A stretch of 32,408 nt of DNA, taken from Spartobacteria bacterium AMD-G4. Lineage in GTDB: Bacteria > Verrucomicrobiota > Verrucomicrobiia > Chthoniobacterales > Terrimicrobiaceae. A model generated the notes under the pieces. That model saw nothing but the letters and a program-made list of their open reading frames with translations. It had not been told where the DNA came from and did not search any database. The number at the start of each line of letters is the position of its first letter. Position 1 is the first letter of the stretch. This document shows, one piece after another, positions 32,168 through 32,408 of the stretch. Made by a program: the position numbers and the translations under genes. The stretch spans positions 1 through 32,408 of the forward strand of contig NEUK01000025.1 in assembly GCA_002290555.1 (NCBI GenBank). The letters are read 5' to 3'.

Positions 32168-32408
32168 AAGTCCCACCTCAAATACGATTGCCCGCACGCC
32201 CTCTGCTACGCCCACCTGCTGCGCGTACTCGTCTTCCTCCACGAGCAGCACAAGCAAGTTTGGGCCCAAGCCATGATCGACCACCTGCTCACCATCAAGC
32301 AAGCCGTCGCCAACGCCCGCACCGCGCAACGCCAAGCCCTTCCCGACACCGAAAAAGTCCCCCTCAGCGCCCGATACAATCGCATCTTCGAAGAAGGCCA
32401 CGCAGAGA
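31982..32408 (+). CDS. IS66-type transposase fragment with repeat-encoded N-terminus (partial)
   Basis: From the ATG at 31982 a frame stays open to the window edge (142 codons). Residues 1-61 are the 11-residue repeats encoded by the tandem array. From W62 on (WKSHLKYDCPHALCYAHLLR, then VLVFLHEQHKQVWAQAMIDH, then LTIKQAVANARTAQRQAL, then SARYNRIFEEGH) it matches the central/C-terminal part of IS66-family TnpC transposases, just after the second catalytic Asp region, including the CxAH-x-LR signature (normally CNAHHLREL). The N-terminal half of the transposase, including the first catalytic Asp, is not in the window, so this is a 5'-truncated copy joined to the repeats. It is unlikely to be active. 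The 3' end lies beyond the window. Whether the frame is translated is unknown. Confidence 0.75.
   Translation, partial: MPADSPCSGASMPANSPCSGASMIANSPCSGVSMTANSPCIGASMTADSPCSGVSMTADSPWKSHLKYDCPHALCYAHLLRVLVFLHEQHKQVWAQAMIDHLLTIKQAVANARTAQRQALPDTEKVPLSARYNRIFEEGHAE

Overview
The window looks like chromosomal DNA from a Gram-negative member of the PVC group, most likely Verrucomicrobiota. The reasons are a PUR-alpha-type nucleic-acid-binding protein, an exported or anchored FGE-like (formylglycine-generating-enzyme-like) protein, short operons of generic housekeeping genes, signal peptides and a lipoprotein, moderately high GC, and few clear Shine-Dalgarno sequences (several starts are TTG or GTG). 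No rRNA, tRNA or CRISPR was recognised. The taxon is inferred from protein content only.

Layout, left to right. 1-553: no convincing gene. 554-6246 (minus): a two-methyltransferase cluster (an OvoA-C-terminal-type 4-mercaptohistidine methyltransferase overlapping a TPMT-family enzyme), then a membrane-anchored TPR-like protein coupled by one shared base to a receiver/pseudokinase/TM/FGE-like fusion, then an exported hypothetical. 6331-9153 (plus): ComM/YifB and a ketosynthase homologue with Cys changed to Ser. 9169-13908 (minus): a SWIM-SNF2 helicase, then an NMP-kinase-like protein coupled (ATGA) to a GluR0-type ligand-gated K+ channel. 14000-14248 (plus): a small lipoprotein. 14253-16961 (minus): a PhoB/PhoR-like two-component pair and a small exported helical protein. 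17144-19047 (minus): exonuclease III, and an 80-residue protein coupled to an OGG1-type glycosylase, which makes this a DNA-repair block. 19133-19504 (plus): a hypothetical. 19522-22057 (minus): zwf-glk, entry to the oxidative pentose phosphate route. 22124-26209 (minus): an ABC-F ATPase, and a galactokinase next to a YhaM-like HD nuclease. 26290-27446 (plus): an ElaB/YqjD-YqjE-YqjK-like membrane trio. 27455-31336 (plus): M29 aminopeptidase, a small membrane ORF, PUR protein, RfbB and CvfB-like S1 protein. 31414-31824 (minus): OsmC peroxidase. 31973-32408: a 33-bp tandem array running in frame into an IS66-type transposase fragment cut by the window edge.

The most unusual content is a set of proteins whose folds are kept but whose catalytic residues are lost. 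The 1552-3843 protein combines a receiver with Asp-to-Glu, a kinase fold without its motifs and an FGE domain without cysteines. The 7951-9153 ketosynthase has Ser at the nucleophile position. The coupled NMP-kinase/ligand-gated K+ channel pair, the stand-alone ovothiol-type methyltransferase and the in-frame repeat/transposase fusion are also worth a second look. All functions are read from motifs by eye; no database search was run.
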